Source of the DNA: Lumbricus terrestris
Taxonomy: Eukaryota; Annelida; Clitellata; Crassiclitellata; Lumbricidae
Assembly (NCBI GenBank): GCA_949752735.1
Contig: OX457038.1
Span: 21,884,655 to 21,948,654 of the forward strand
DNA length: 64,000 bases
Direction of reading: 5' to 3'
Under the pieces are notes generated by a model. The model worked only from the letters and a program-made list of their open reading frames with translations, was not told where the DNA came from and ran no database searches. Shown in pieces: positions 53,767-63,776 of this stretch. The translations under genes were made by a program, and so were the position numbers. Position 1 is the first letter of the stretch. Every line of letters starts with the position of its first letter.

Positions 53767-54933
53767 CAGGGTGGGCCATAAAAAGTAACCCCCACGGTTT
53801 TTTGCACATATCTTAGCCAGAAGTAAGAATTTCGAAATGAAATTTTACAGGCTTAAAGACAATTCATATTTACACATGATGGCCGGATTTCATCAAAATG
53901 TTTAAAACAGAACAGCAGGTATATCACTTTTAGTGATGCCGCCCACCATTTTTTGACGATTCAAAAATGCGACGCAACAAAACGTTGCAAAAAACCAATT
54001 TAATTATTCTGGCCAATATCTGGTTCAGAAGTAAGAGTATCGACATGAAATTTTACAGGCTTAATGACAATTCATATCTACACACGATGGCCAGATTTCA
54101 TCAAAATATTTCAAACAGAACAAAGGTTGTACCACATTCAGTGAGGCCACCACCGTTTTTTAACGATTCAGTAGGGTAACGCAACAAAAATTAACAAACA
54201 CAATTTTAGTAAGTCTCATCTCAAATATATGTTATCAAATACCCTTGATTTTGTCAGATGATCATTATTATTACTATTTAAAAAGGAAACAGGGTACCAG
54301 CGTAGCTGCACGTCATTGAGAAGTCACTTAGCAAGATGACAATCAAATTGGTAAATAAGGAATCTGTCAGATTAATCAACAGGTCCATCAAGAACTTTGC
54401 AAAGAGACTCGAAAGAAGTTTTGGCACTGGTGGTGGGCACATTGAACACAAGTTGTGAAGCACTACCAAGTTCATTTGACAACAGTTATTTGAGATGAGA
54501 CTTAATAAAATCGTGTTTTTGTTACTTTTTGTTGCGTTTCGTTTTTAAATCGTCAAAAACGGTGGGTGGCCTCACTAAAAGTGGTATAACTTTTGTTGTT
54601 TTTGAAATATTTTTGATGAAATCTGGCCATCATGTGTAAAAATGAATTGCCTTTAAGACTGTAAAATTTCATTTCGAAATTCTTACTTCTGGTCAAGATA
54701 TTAGCAAAAAACTAATTTTGGTTGTGTTTTGTTTTTGAATCGTCAAAACGAGGGGTGGCCTCACTAAAAGTGATATAACTTTTGTTCTGTTTGAAATATT
54801 TTGATGAAAAATGACCATAATGTGTAAATATAAAGTGTCTTTAAGCCTGTAAAATTTCATTTCGAAATTCTTACTTCTGGCCAAGATATGGGCAAAAAAC
54901 CTTAGGGGGGTTACTTTTTTATGGCCCACCCTG
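53767..54933 (+). mobile_element. Mariner-derived element, copy B, intact
   Basis: CAGGGTGGGCCATAAAAAGT at the left and its inverse-like ACTTTTTTATGGCCCACCCTG at the right, flanked by TA. 1,167 bp, the uninterrupted relative of 28238-37921, with the same subterminal units and transposase remnant. TIR bases differ from copy A (GGGCC vs GCGGC), so they are diverged subfamilies. Confidence 0.92.
54336..54458 (+). pseudogene. Tc1/mariner transposase C-terminal remnant (copy B)
   Basis: 40 codons to a stop with NRSIKNFAKRLERSF and GGGHIEHKL; three or so residue differences from copy A. The rest of the enzyme is deleted. Confidence 0.7.
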
Positions 54934-55168
54934 TATACAGACACCCGACCATTGCCCCTCTCTCTATCTGACTTGTTCCGATTTGAGTGAATTATTATAA
55001 TTTTCTTTTATCATGTAGATCTTTCATTGTAACTGGCTGCAAGAATGTGGCAGTGTGCAAATAAAAAAAATTCTTACTTAATCATGTAGGCCTTTCATTG
55101 TAACTGGCTGCTGCATGTTGTCAGCAGGGCTCAATAAAACGAATATGTCATCAACTATCTTCATGTTG

Positions 55169-55872
55169 TATTTGTAATGAGCGTATATTTCGGTGGCGTA
55201 GATTTTTGCAGAAATTTGAAATTTTTGCAAACGTCAAATATATTAGTTTCATGGCTATATAAGAACCTTACAATTGCATTTGTTCCTTGATTACCTAATT
55301 TCTAAGATGCCAAAGCTATGCATTAAAAATTACTTAGATACTTTGGTACACCGATTCTTGCCAAAAATAACTTACATTATTATTATTATTTAGCTTGCAC
55401 AAAATTCACTCAAATTTATTGTTTTTTGGTGCGTAACTGCGCATTAAAAGAACTTTGGCTCAAATTTCTGGTGGGTCTATAGTCTATACATGTTTATGAC
55501 AATATGCATTGTATTATTAAATGGCCTGTTAACTTCTGTGTATTGAGTTGGTGAGCTTAAACTAGGCTCCCAGAAATTTGCGCCCGAAAATTGAAAAAAT
55601 TGCGCACCAACAACAATAAATTTGTGCGAATTTTGCGCAAGTTCAAAAATAATAATGTTCATTATTTTTTCATCGGATCAGTGTACCAAAGTATCTAACA
55701 GTGTTTTTGTCATTTAGTGTAAAGCTTTGCGTTCTAGAAATTAGACAATCAAGCCAAAAATGAAAATGCAGCTATAAAGTTCCTATAACCATGAGATTAA
55801 TGTATTCAGACAATCGCAAATGAATTTAATTTTGCAAAATATGCCCACCGAAATCTACGCTCATTACAAATA
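55169..55872. mobile_element. Foldback-type MITE with TATTTGTAATGAGCGTA ends
   Basis: TATTTGTAATGAGCGTA at the left is exactly inverted at the right, and the next roughly 200 bp on each side are imperfect inverted copies (CTTTGGTACAC, TTCTAGAA/TTCTAAGA, CAAAGC). Left and right halves meet near 55500-55640. TSD not separable from the TIR. One half recurs at 58303-58580. Confidence 0.75.
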
Positions 55873-56598
55873 TAACTTCGAAATAGTATTATACATGCCT
55901 ATATTATAATGAATCACCAAGTTACACAACGTGCTGAGTACTAGCCTTCCGTCTTTGTGTGCACGCCTGACGCCTATAGAGTATAGACTAAATGCATTCG
56001 TTTTGTTATAAGCCGAGACAGCACGCGACACTCCTGTGCGACCTCTTTGAGAAACTTCGTATAACACATTTTATTGTGTGGCTCTGAAGTTCTGGAATTT
56101 TTTATACTTTAAGGTTGTGCATTACTACTAAAAATAACGATCTTTAACTAAACATTCCTCTAATTTCATCCCATTCGGCGGCCCCATTTTGATTATCGCA
56201 CATCGGTCGCCGTTGCTATGTTCAACTGTCCGATTTTTAAGTCAATCAAAGCCCAATTTAGATAACTTGGCACGATTTTGTCAAAATTTGCGCTAAAATC
56301 GCGCGGATTGCCAATTTTTGCGCTGTTGCGCTAAACATGGAAATTTGCGCAAAATTTGCGCTGCGCAAGATCACGAATTTCTGGGGCCCTATTAAATAAT
56401 CGGAATTATTGTCTAGAGGACAGGTTGAGTGAGAGTTCATCTCGACAGGTAATTGGGTCCACCTTCTGAAAAGCTGCATTCCACCAGATTTGTAGTGGAC
56501 TGTGGAGAAGTTTGATCTCTTGAGTGTTTTCATTTGGAGTCTGTCAGTGGTGCTGTATAGTTGTCATTGCATTGTTGGTGATCTACTTTTGTTTGCAG
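55873..56598. other. Intron A-B, 3' part: unassigned
   Basis: A TTTGCGC-rich patch at 56280-56370 resembles the centre of the foldback element. The last bases form the acceptor of exon B (TTTTGTTTGCAG). Confidence 0.4.
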
Positions 56599-56707
56599 TG
56601 CACATATCCACTTGATTCTAAACCATTAGACAAGATTATGGTCAAAAGGAAGCCAGAGGATATAGTCAACTGCATAAAAAGAAAAAGAAGAAAACTTGAT
56701 CACAATC
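56599..56707 (+). CDS. USPL1: USPL1-like exon B: second half of zinc ribbon plus basic segment
   Basis: Bounded by ATCTACTTTTGTTTGCAG and a consensus donor C|GTAAGT. It enters in phase 0 and leaves in phase 1 (36 codons plus one base). The product starts with the fourth zinc-ribbon Cys in CTYPLDSKPLDKIMV and continues to a Lys/Arg-rich KRKRRKLDHN, a likely nuclear localisation signal. The YPL-x-SK-x-L motif after the ribbon is the strongest link to USPL1. The downstream catalytic domain is not in this window. Confidence 0.72.
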
Positions 56708-56750
56708 GTAAGTATTTTAATCTTTGATTTTTGCAATGATCAACAAATCG

Positions 56751-57608
56751 CTCTTCTTCTTCTTCATGTTCTCTGCCCCACGGCAGGTTCGAACTTCCGA
56801 CGGCGCCACTCCTCCCGGTGTTCAGCCTCTACTTTCAGTTTCCCATAACCTTCAACCAACACCCAGTCCAATAGTTTCTGTCTTTGTTTTCCTCTTTTTC
56901 TTTTTCCCTCTGTTCTTCCTTCAATGATCACTTTCAGAAGGGATTCTCCTCTCAGGATGTGGCCTATCCATGTCTTTTGCCTCATCTTTATTGTATCCAA
57001 CATTGCTCTTTCCTCTTCTACTCGTTGTAGCACCTCCTCGTTTGATACATGTTCAGTCCAACTAATCCTCTCCATCTTCCTTCATAACCACATTTCAAAC
57101 GCCTCCAGTCTTCTAGTATCTTCTTTCCTCAGAGTCCACGTTTCTGATCCATATAGTGTTACACTCCATATCAATGTTTTAATCATTCTTTTCTTGAGAT
57201 TCCTACTCAATCCTCCTCTCAGCAATTCTTTCCTCTTCATGAATGCCTCCTTTCCCATTGCTATTCTTCTCCTGATTTCTCTATGACATTTTGCATCTGT
57301 TGTAACCACACTCCCTAAGTAACAGAACTCTCCGACCTGTTCTACCTTCTCTCCATTGATTGTTATCGTTACTGTTGTTTCCTTCTTCCTGCTGATCTTC
57401 ATTACTTTAGTCTTTTTAGTGTTTATTTTCATACCATATTCTTGAGAAGTCCTTTCTAGACGGTCCATCATCTCTTGTAGTCTTTCCTGTGTGCCTGCCA
57501 ACATTGCTTGGTCATCTGCAAACCGAAGTGCCTTTACCAGTGTCCCACCCACTTTTATTCCCACATCCAAGTTTTCCAATGCCTCTCTAATCAGTTCTTC
57601 TATATATA
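56751..57608 (-). pseudogene. 5'-truncated LINE insertion (RT C-terminal half) with 8-bp TSD
   Basis: Flanked by ACAAATCG at 56743-56750 and 57609-57616. Minus-strand reading gives RT motif C LRFADDQAMLA, INTKKTKVM, FCYLGSVV, SETWTLRKED, then a stop in place of one codon at about 57080, then in the same frame MERISWTEHVSNEEVL, KTWIGHILRGESLL and a final VGQRT. The 3' tail reads TGAAGAAGAAGAAGAG. One in-frame stop in about 280 codons means the copy is fairly recent. It sits in intron B-C of the USPL1-like gene, antisense to it. Confidence 0.9.
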
Positions 57609-57789
57609 ACAAATCGTTCAGTGATCAACAAATCGTTCAATGATCAACAAATCGTTTTGTTGCTTTTGCACATTTGTCTATAAAATTGCTGTATTTTTCA
57701 GACTCTAAGTTGGCCTAATGGCATATGCTATGTTATGGCGCCATAGAAAAAACTCCAGCAAAGAAATAAAATATTCTTAAAAAGATCAT

Positions 57790-58200
57790 TGCAAAACTTG
57801 ACTTAGAAGCTTTAAGTCCTGGGGTACATTTGCCTCCTCTGTTTGGGACCTTGGTTTCACATTGGACAGGGAGAGCTTTGACTTCTCGAAACACATCAAT
57901 CTACTTTGTCGTGATTGCTACTACCAGCTATGTCAGCTAAGTGTGATATCTAGACCTCTGACCCCTTCTGCTGCTGCCACTCTTGTCAATGCTTGTGGTC
58001 TCTCGCCTAGACTTTTGTATGTTGTGCTCCCGGCGATCAAGATTTGGTGTCTTGACCGGTTCTGCGCACAGCAGCACATCTCATTGGTCACATCCCTAAA
58101 TTTGACCAAGTCACAGAGTACATGCGGAATGTGCTCCACTGGCTCCCAGTTCCACAGCAGAACACTTATAGGGTTTCTGCACTAGTCTGGTGCTGCATGT
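57790..58200 (+). pseudogene. LINE RT C-terminal fragment
   Basis: Plus-strand frame: FDFSKHINLLCRDCYYQLCQ, SRPLTPSAAATLVNA, then frameshifted pieces through an HWLPV-like segment. CR1/Rex-like C terminus, decayed; ends near a (GTAA)n tract at 58198. Confidence 0.8.
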
Positions 58201-58302
58201 AAGTAAGTAAGTATAGCCTTTATTACTCCATTTGCAAACACACAATTGTGTAACTTGGTGATTGATCATAGGCCCACAGTATCTTGAAGGTGTGCTTGTG
58301 AT

Positions 58303-58580
58303 GAATGTAGATTTCAGTAGACATAGTTTTCAATATTTGAACATCTTGCAATATTCTGAATATATTAAATTCATGATTATAAGAACCTTATGACTGCATT
58401 TGTTGCTTGATTGCCAACATTCTTAGACATCAAAGCTATGCGCTAGATAACAAAAGCACTTTTAGTTACTTTGGTACACGTATTGATGCAAAAAATATGT
58501 ATTGTATTCTAATTTTCACAATTTTTTCGGTTTTGATGAGCTTTTTTTCAATTTTTGGGCAAACTTTTTTGGGGCCTAAC
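58303..58580 (+). mobile_element. Half copy of the foldback MITE
   Basis: Resembles 55177-55440 (GTAGATTTC, ATAAGAACCTTA, TTTGGTACAC) followed by central-type T-rich sequence. It supplies the polypyrimidine run just before exon C. Confidence 0.6.
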
Positions 58581-58590
58581 CAGTAAATAG

Positions 58591-58782
58591 CGAAAAAAAA
58601 AGTATTGATGAAGAGAGCTGATAACAGTGAAAGCAAAAAGTTGAGTTTTGGTCATTGTAGTCTTTGCTCGAGGGACAAAGAGATTATGCCTATAAGCATT
58701 ATTGACGAAAAGATGTGGCTGATGTCAGCAGGTGGATGTGCTCATGAAGATATTTGGGCACTAAGCCAGAGGAGTCTGGCCA
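58591..58782 (+). CDS. Candidate exon C of the USPL1-like gene
   Basis: Acceptor CCAGTAAATAG|CG and donor CCA|GTAAGT bound a 192-bp open frame. It enters in phase 1 exactly as exon B leaves (the split codon gives Pro) and exits in phase 1. The product begins with a Lys-rich segment and contains CSLCSRDKEIMPISIIDEK and a later GGCAHEDIW, possibly a second small Cys-based motif. I do not recognise it in known USPL1 proteins. Because the acceptor side derives from a MITE, this may be an exonised or lineage-specific exon, or not used at all. Confidence 0.45.
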
Positions 58783-58799
58783 GTAAGTTAGAGTATACA

Positions 58800-59190
58800 T
58801 GAGTTTTAAGCTGAATTTGAGCAACATGAGGCTTCACGTGGAGTGAACCGGTGATATTTTCATTAACGTTAAGTAAAATTATAACTGAAAATATTGATTT
58901 CCGTTGAGTATAACTGTAATTGAAATTATTTTGAGAACAAAAGCTGAAATAGAATCGTGATTAAGCACACTTAACAAAAAGTGGAATAAAAATGAAATTA
59001 ATTTTCGAACGTAGATTAATTTAAAGAAATGGAAATTTTTGTTGTTAGTCTTTCCGATACATTTAAAACATGAACATACTTTCTGACTCTTAAACCTTTG
59101 GCATCTTTGGCTTAGCATGTGATTTAATGTACAATTTATTATGGTCATTAGCATTTTTACTTTTCCTGTAAGTTAACTAAGTTCTTATTA
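58800..59190. other. Unassigned AT-rich stretch
   Basis: No coding region supported; ends in a (TAA)n tract at 59190-59218 which is probably the 3' tail of the minus-strand LINE that follows. Confidence 0.4.
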
Positions 59191-59199
59191 ATAATAATA

Positions 59200-59800
59200 A
59201 TGATAATAATAATAATAGCAATGACGAATTCTATTGCGCCGTAACACAGCCATGCCGTTACAAGGGGTCCTCACATACTAAACTAACAGCAGGATGGGCC
59301 TAGAGGAATAAATGAGTCTTAAGTCCAGATTTGAAGGAGTCAAATGAGCCAGCCACTCCCAGGGCGGGAGGAAGACTGTTCCAGCATCTGGTGCCGGCCA
59401 TTGAGAAAGTGCGGTCACCGAAACGGGTTTTTGTCTGCCGTACGCGAGGATTGCTTTTGTCGAGCAATCTAAGTCGCAACCCGGAGGGGGAGGAGTGCAT
59501 CACGATGCAGTAATCACGCATAAGCAGGCGCAGGTCCGTTGATGAACTTGTAAACAAGTAGACAGATCTTAAATTCAATCCAGTGTAGAACTTCGCGAAG
59601 TAACGGCATCATGTGATCATATTTCGACCGGTTGCACATCAGTCTTGCAGCAGCATTGAGGACTGACTGTCGATGTCGCCCTGCACATCTTGACAGCACA
59701 TGCATGTCTCGCACGATCAAAGCTTCACGATGTTGTGAGAATGACAACTGTGACTCGTTTGCTATATGCATCACCAGCATGGTGGGGTTTTGTGGGGTAG
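59200..59800 (-). pseudogene. LINE C-terminal fragment with (ATT)n tail
   Basis: From 59780 down: QSVLNAAARLMCNRSKYDHM, VLHWIEFKICLLVYKFING, then in another frame KTRFGDRTFSMAGTRCWNSL and FKSGLKTHLFL. These are consecutive CR1-like C-terminal motifs separated by one frameshift. The coding strand ends in (ATT)n, the 3' tail of a 5'-truncated insertion. Confidence 0.88.
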
Positions 59801-59824
59801 CAGGAGTGCAATAGACTGCAGTGC

Positions 59825-60140
59825 TTGATGGTCTGTCTAGTTAGACATCGCTACATTCCAAAGGCTAGCCCAACATTGGAACAGCTGTGTGAAAAGGCAG
59901 ATAGGAGCCTCTTCACTGATGCATTGATGGACTCTGGACATATTCTAAACCCGCTCCTCCCTCCTATAAGGACATTCCCCTATTTCATGCATCCAAAACC
60001 ACATGACCGAATTGTCCCACTGGCAGACAACTTAATGAGAAAATCGTTTTTAATAAGAATGCTTTATGATGCCCAATTTCGTGTAAACCAAAGTGCGGGT
60101 ATGCAGTTGGATTAATAAAGATTATACTTACTTACTTACT
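59825..60140 (+). pseudogene. LINE 3' end with (ACTT)n tail
   Basis: Frame contains LRxRY-like text decayed to VRHRYIPKASPTLEQL, then HILNPLLPPIRTFPYFMHPK, RIVPLADNLMRKSFLIRML, the extreme C-terminal module of some LINE proteins, stop, AATAAA and TTACTTACTTAC tail. Confidence 0.75.
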
Positions 60141-60297
60141 TGTTAGTGGTATGTTTATATGTTGTCAAGTATTGCTGGCAATGACCATTGTTAGGAAGTG
60201 CATAATGTAAGTCACTATTTCCTATATAAAAAGTAGCAACTTTGAGCCGAAAAAATGTGATAATCCCTTGCAGAAATAGAATTGGTTTTATTAAGGG

Positions 60298-60531
60298 ATG
60301 TGTGATCAGTTTTCTGTTAACAGTTTTGGCAATAGCAACTATTACTTTGAGAGTCAATTAAAAAGTTTATTTAATTTCTTAGTGAATGATGAATATTTGA
60401 CATGTCAGTCATTTGAATTTGGTGATTTGTGGCCTATGTGCACACTCCACCAGTTGTCAATTCACTTAAAACAGTTCCACAACAGGTGTTGTGAAGTTCG
60501 TGTTCTTTCGCTGTTTTTCTGTATTCTTTGA
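60298..60531 (+). other. Open stretch, possible exon D
   Basis: A 77-codon frame is preceded internally at 60382 by TTTAATTTCTTAG. From 60383 it could join exon C in phase (1), giving NDEYLTCQSFEFGDLWPMC onwards, but no good donor follows (GTGTTG at 60483). I do not recognise the sequence, and it may belong to the LINE that begins next. Confidence 0.25.
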
Positions 60532-60552
60532 TTGTATTTAGTTTTATTGATG

Positions 60553-60828
60553 AACAATGCTTGGCAAACAGCCGTATTTAATTACTGTAGTGTATGCATG
60601 GACATAATTAAGCCAGAAGATGACTTTATCTGCATTTTATGTGCCATTTCTTGCCATGAATATTGTATTGTTAACAACAACACTAAATCGAATGAGGACT
60701 CTTGGACATGCAAAGATTGTGTGGAAAATTCCCAACTACCCAATGAGGAACTACACCCAGCACCTGATATCTTAAATTTTGATAAACTTCCTAAATTTAA
60801 TATCTTGCAAATATCAGACAATGACTAT
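60553..60828 (+). pseudogene. PHD-finger region of a LINE (interrupted)
   Basis: The frame has a PHD finger: YCSVCMDIIKPEDDF with C-x2-C, ICILCAISCHEYC with C-x2-C-x4-H-x2-C, then WTCKDC. PHD fingers are known in ORF1/N-terminal regions of CR1/L2-group LINEs. Conserved coding ends near DNDYG where the long-TIR element begins; the downstream endonuclease part is at 63777-64000 on the same strand. A host PHD protein is the alternative, but the endonuclease beyond the insertion argues for a LINE. Confidence 0.7.
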
Positions 60829-61685
60829 GGGGCATTCCATGCCAAATCAACACATTTGAAGAAAAAAATGAACATCATCATTTCCAATTTTGTTGAAATT
60901 TGGTATGGTGATAAGTCACCGTGAAAAACTTTCAAAACCAGAATTTTAGATTTTTGGGTCAACCGGTGTCCGAGATATGAGTCAGTGAACTTGACCAAAA
61001 TTGACCGATTTCTGCTGACCGGCCGATGTTCAAACTGCTGTATCTCAGCTTCTACTGCACCTAGAGACACAATTAAGATATCAAATTGAAGGTAATAAAT
61101 AGTTCTATCTGGGTAAAGCATTCACAAGCATTCATAATAAGTGACAAAAAATTTCTGAGCAACTGTAACCTAGTGATACTGACCTAGGTCAGTTTGTAAA
61201 ATCAGAATATTATCAAATAATTCCCATTCAAAGCTTTCATTGTTCCTAACAATTGGTGAAAATTTCAGAGTGGGCGCTTTTATAGTCTATTTACAGTGAT
61301 TTTTTAAAGGTACAGTCATTGTTGTAATTCGCGACCGGCGATATGACATGACTATTTAACTGCTGAATCCCAGCAGTTAACACCAATGCATTTTTACACA
61401 TTTATTGTTTTAAGTTCTAGCATTATCTTTCACAGCATGGAGTAGAAGAATTAGGCTTATTTGCATGCTCACTGGTTCTTATTTACACATGTAAAGGAAT
61501 TGTTTAGGTCCTCAATTTTATAGTCTTTCCTGCTGTCTTAAATTAAAAGGATAATATATTATGACATCGGTTGCAATTTTAAATAGCCTTTTTGTGTTGT
61601 TATAAGTGGAGTTGTGATAAAATACCTCAAATAGACATACTGCTCCAATAGAATCTTAAAATAAGTCTCCAAGTATATCTGACAT

Positions 61686-62605
61686 TAGTGATGTAGCTTT
61701 TCCGGAAATTTATTTTGACGGAAACTTTCCGGAAACTTTCCGAAAAACCGGAAAATACATTAAACTCAGAATAGATCAGAATTTCACTCTCATAAAGTTT
61801 TTTATGGTTTAAACTCCTTTTATTTACAGTACTTCTGTCGATGCAAACAATGTTGAACTTTAAAATAATTAATATGAGCAATAAACACTGTTCATTAGTA
61901 AAACTTCAGACTAGAGTAGCCTATAGAAAACTAGTTGCTTGCATGTCTGCAATGACTGCAGACATGCAAGCAACTAGTTTCCTCTGTTGCAGGAAATGGG
62001 TAAAAAACTGATATAAACATGAAATAATACAGCATCATTTTCTGTTTCTGTCTTATATTTTCATAACTCACAAATATGAAGGTGATTGAATGATAAAAAA
62101 ATATTTTCTCTAAATTTACAGCAAAGTTTAATTGCATTTAATTCCTAAATGTACGGGTATTTTTGGGCTGTGTGAGCAATTATCACTAACACTTGCAGTG
62201 CCATCTATTGAATAAACTATTACTTATAACCACCTAAGACTGCTTATAGTGATGGATGTATTTAGTAACATTACATTGAAAAAAATTCGGACTCCTTAGA
62301 ATTGAGTATGTATTTAATAATATTTTATTGGTGAAAAAATACGTCAGAAAGTTTCCGGAAAAATATGAAACTTTAAGGACAATTTTTCCACCTCACAACA
62401 CTAACTTCTGATAGTGATTGATGTATTTAGTAGCATTATATTGAAAGAAAACTTCGGACTCCTTAGAATTGAGTATGTATTTAATAATATTTTTATTGGT
62501 GGAAAAATATGTCGGAAAGTTTCCGGAAAGATTCGTCGGAAAGTTTCCGAAACTTTCCGGAAAGATATGAAACTTTCCGAGGAAAGTTTCCGCCTCACAA
62601 CACTA
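61686..62605. mobile_element. hAT MITE, copy 2 (8-bp TSD TCTGACAT)
   Basis: TAGTGATGTAGC ... CACAACACTA with TCTGACAT at 61678-61685 and 62606-62613. Same family as 6955-7669, but longer: its right end is duplicated in tandem (62285-62403 and 62430-62605) and a perfect hairpin has been added at 61928-61980. Confidence 0.92.
61928..61980. repeat. Perfect 24-bp inverted repeat, 5-nt loop
   Basis: 61928-61951 is exactly complementary to 61957-61980, loop ATGAC. Absent from copy 1 of the same MITE, so it arose or inserted after the two diverged. Confidence 0.95.
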
Positions 62606-62639
62606 TCTGACATAGTCTTACAGATCATGTTGTGATCCA

Positions 62640-63277
62640 TTCAAATATCATAAACAGCAGTTAAAGGTGACTGGATTACAAGCTACCACATCAGCTACAA
62701 TTCAGCTGCATCTTTCTATAAAGGTCGTGGATAAGCTGTGTGCTCCATGTAGCAAAGATATTTCAATTGTTTAACAAACCCAGGATAAACATAATAACTC
62801 ATCATCAGGAGACCCTGAACCCATGACCATTGACCACTGATTTAGTCAACGATGTCTCCAACTGATGCACTGTCTATACTAAATTCATCACTGTCGGGAC
62901 TCAGTGAGTCCCCTGTTGCGAAAAGAAAACTATATGCCAAGTACTATGCAAAGAAAAAGCTTTTGAATATACACCAATCTGTTAAGAAGTAACTAACTAT
63001 GATAAGAGGAAGTGATGTTGTTGATAGTGATGAATCAAAAACCGAACAAGAGACAGAACATGAAATTATCTGACAACTGACAAAAAAGTTCAACATGTGC
63101 ACATTAATAGCAAGTGGACAACTAGAATGCATCAGGAAAAATAACTTTAATTTTATGTGACATAAATTTGTTGCATTTGGATACTATAATATTCTCTCTT
63201 TAGATTCAATAAATTGATATGCTGCAGATTTGTGGATGTGGCAGGGATATCAAAGATCTATTTGGCAAGGTACAATA
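62640..63277. other. Loop sequence of the long-TIR element
   Basis: Contains a 47-codon open frame starting at 62851 (MSPTDALSILNSSLSGLSES), with a Lys-rich end and a stop. Too short and unrecognised to call a gene; possibly a relic of the element's own coding region. Confidence 0.3.
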
Positions 63278-63776
63278 GTCGCGAATCTTGACCATGATGC
63301 TACCTTTAAAAAATCACTGTAAATAAGCTATAAGAGCGCCCACTCTGAAATTTTAACCAATTGTTAGGAACAATGAAGGCTTTGAATGGGAATTATTTGA
63401 TAATATTCTGATTTTACAAACTGACCTAGGTCAGTATCACTAGGTTACAGTTGTTCAGAAATTTTTTGTCACTAAATATGAATGCCTGTGAATGCTTTAC
63501 CCAGATAGAACTATTTAATACCTTCTATTTGATATCTTAATTGTGTCTCTAGGTGCAGTAGAAGCTGAGATACAGCAGTTTGAACATCGGCCGGTCAGCA
63601 GAAATCGGTCAATTTTGGTCAAGTTCACTGACCCATATCTCGGACACCGGTTGACCCAAAAATCTAAAATTCTGGTTTCACAAGTTTTTTGTAGTGGCTT
63701 TTCACCATACCAAATTTCAACTAAATCGGAGATGGTGATGTTTGATGACTGTGTTGATTTGGTGTGGAATGCCCCC

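Larger units (their letters stand above)
60829..63775. mobile_element. Long-TIR element inserted in the PHD LINE
   Basis: Arms of about 500 bp (60829-61335 and 63278-63775) are imperfect inverted repeats starting GGGGCATTCC. Both translate outward-in with short shared frames (KIDRFLLTGRCSNCCISAS) only because of the duplication. Target duplication is not obvious. The loop holds a hAT MITE and a short open segment at 62851-62991 (47 codons) that I do not recognise. Superfamily unknown; MULE-like long TIRs are one possibility. Confidence 0.7.

Noticed and set aside
60825..61121. 98-aa minus-strand frame matched at 63515-63778
   Set aside because: Similarity reflects the inverted arms of the long-TIR element.
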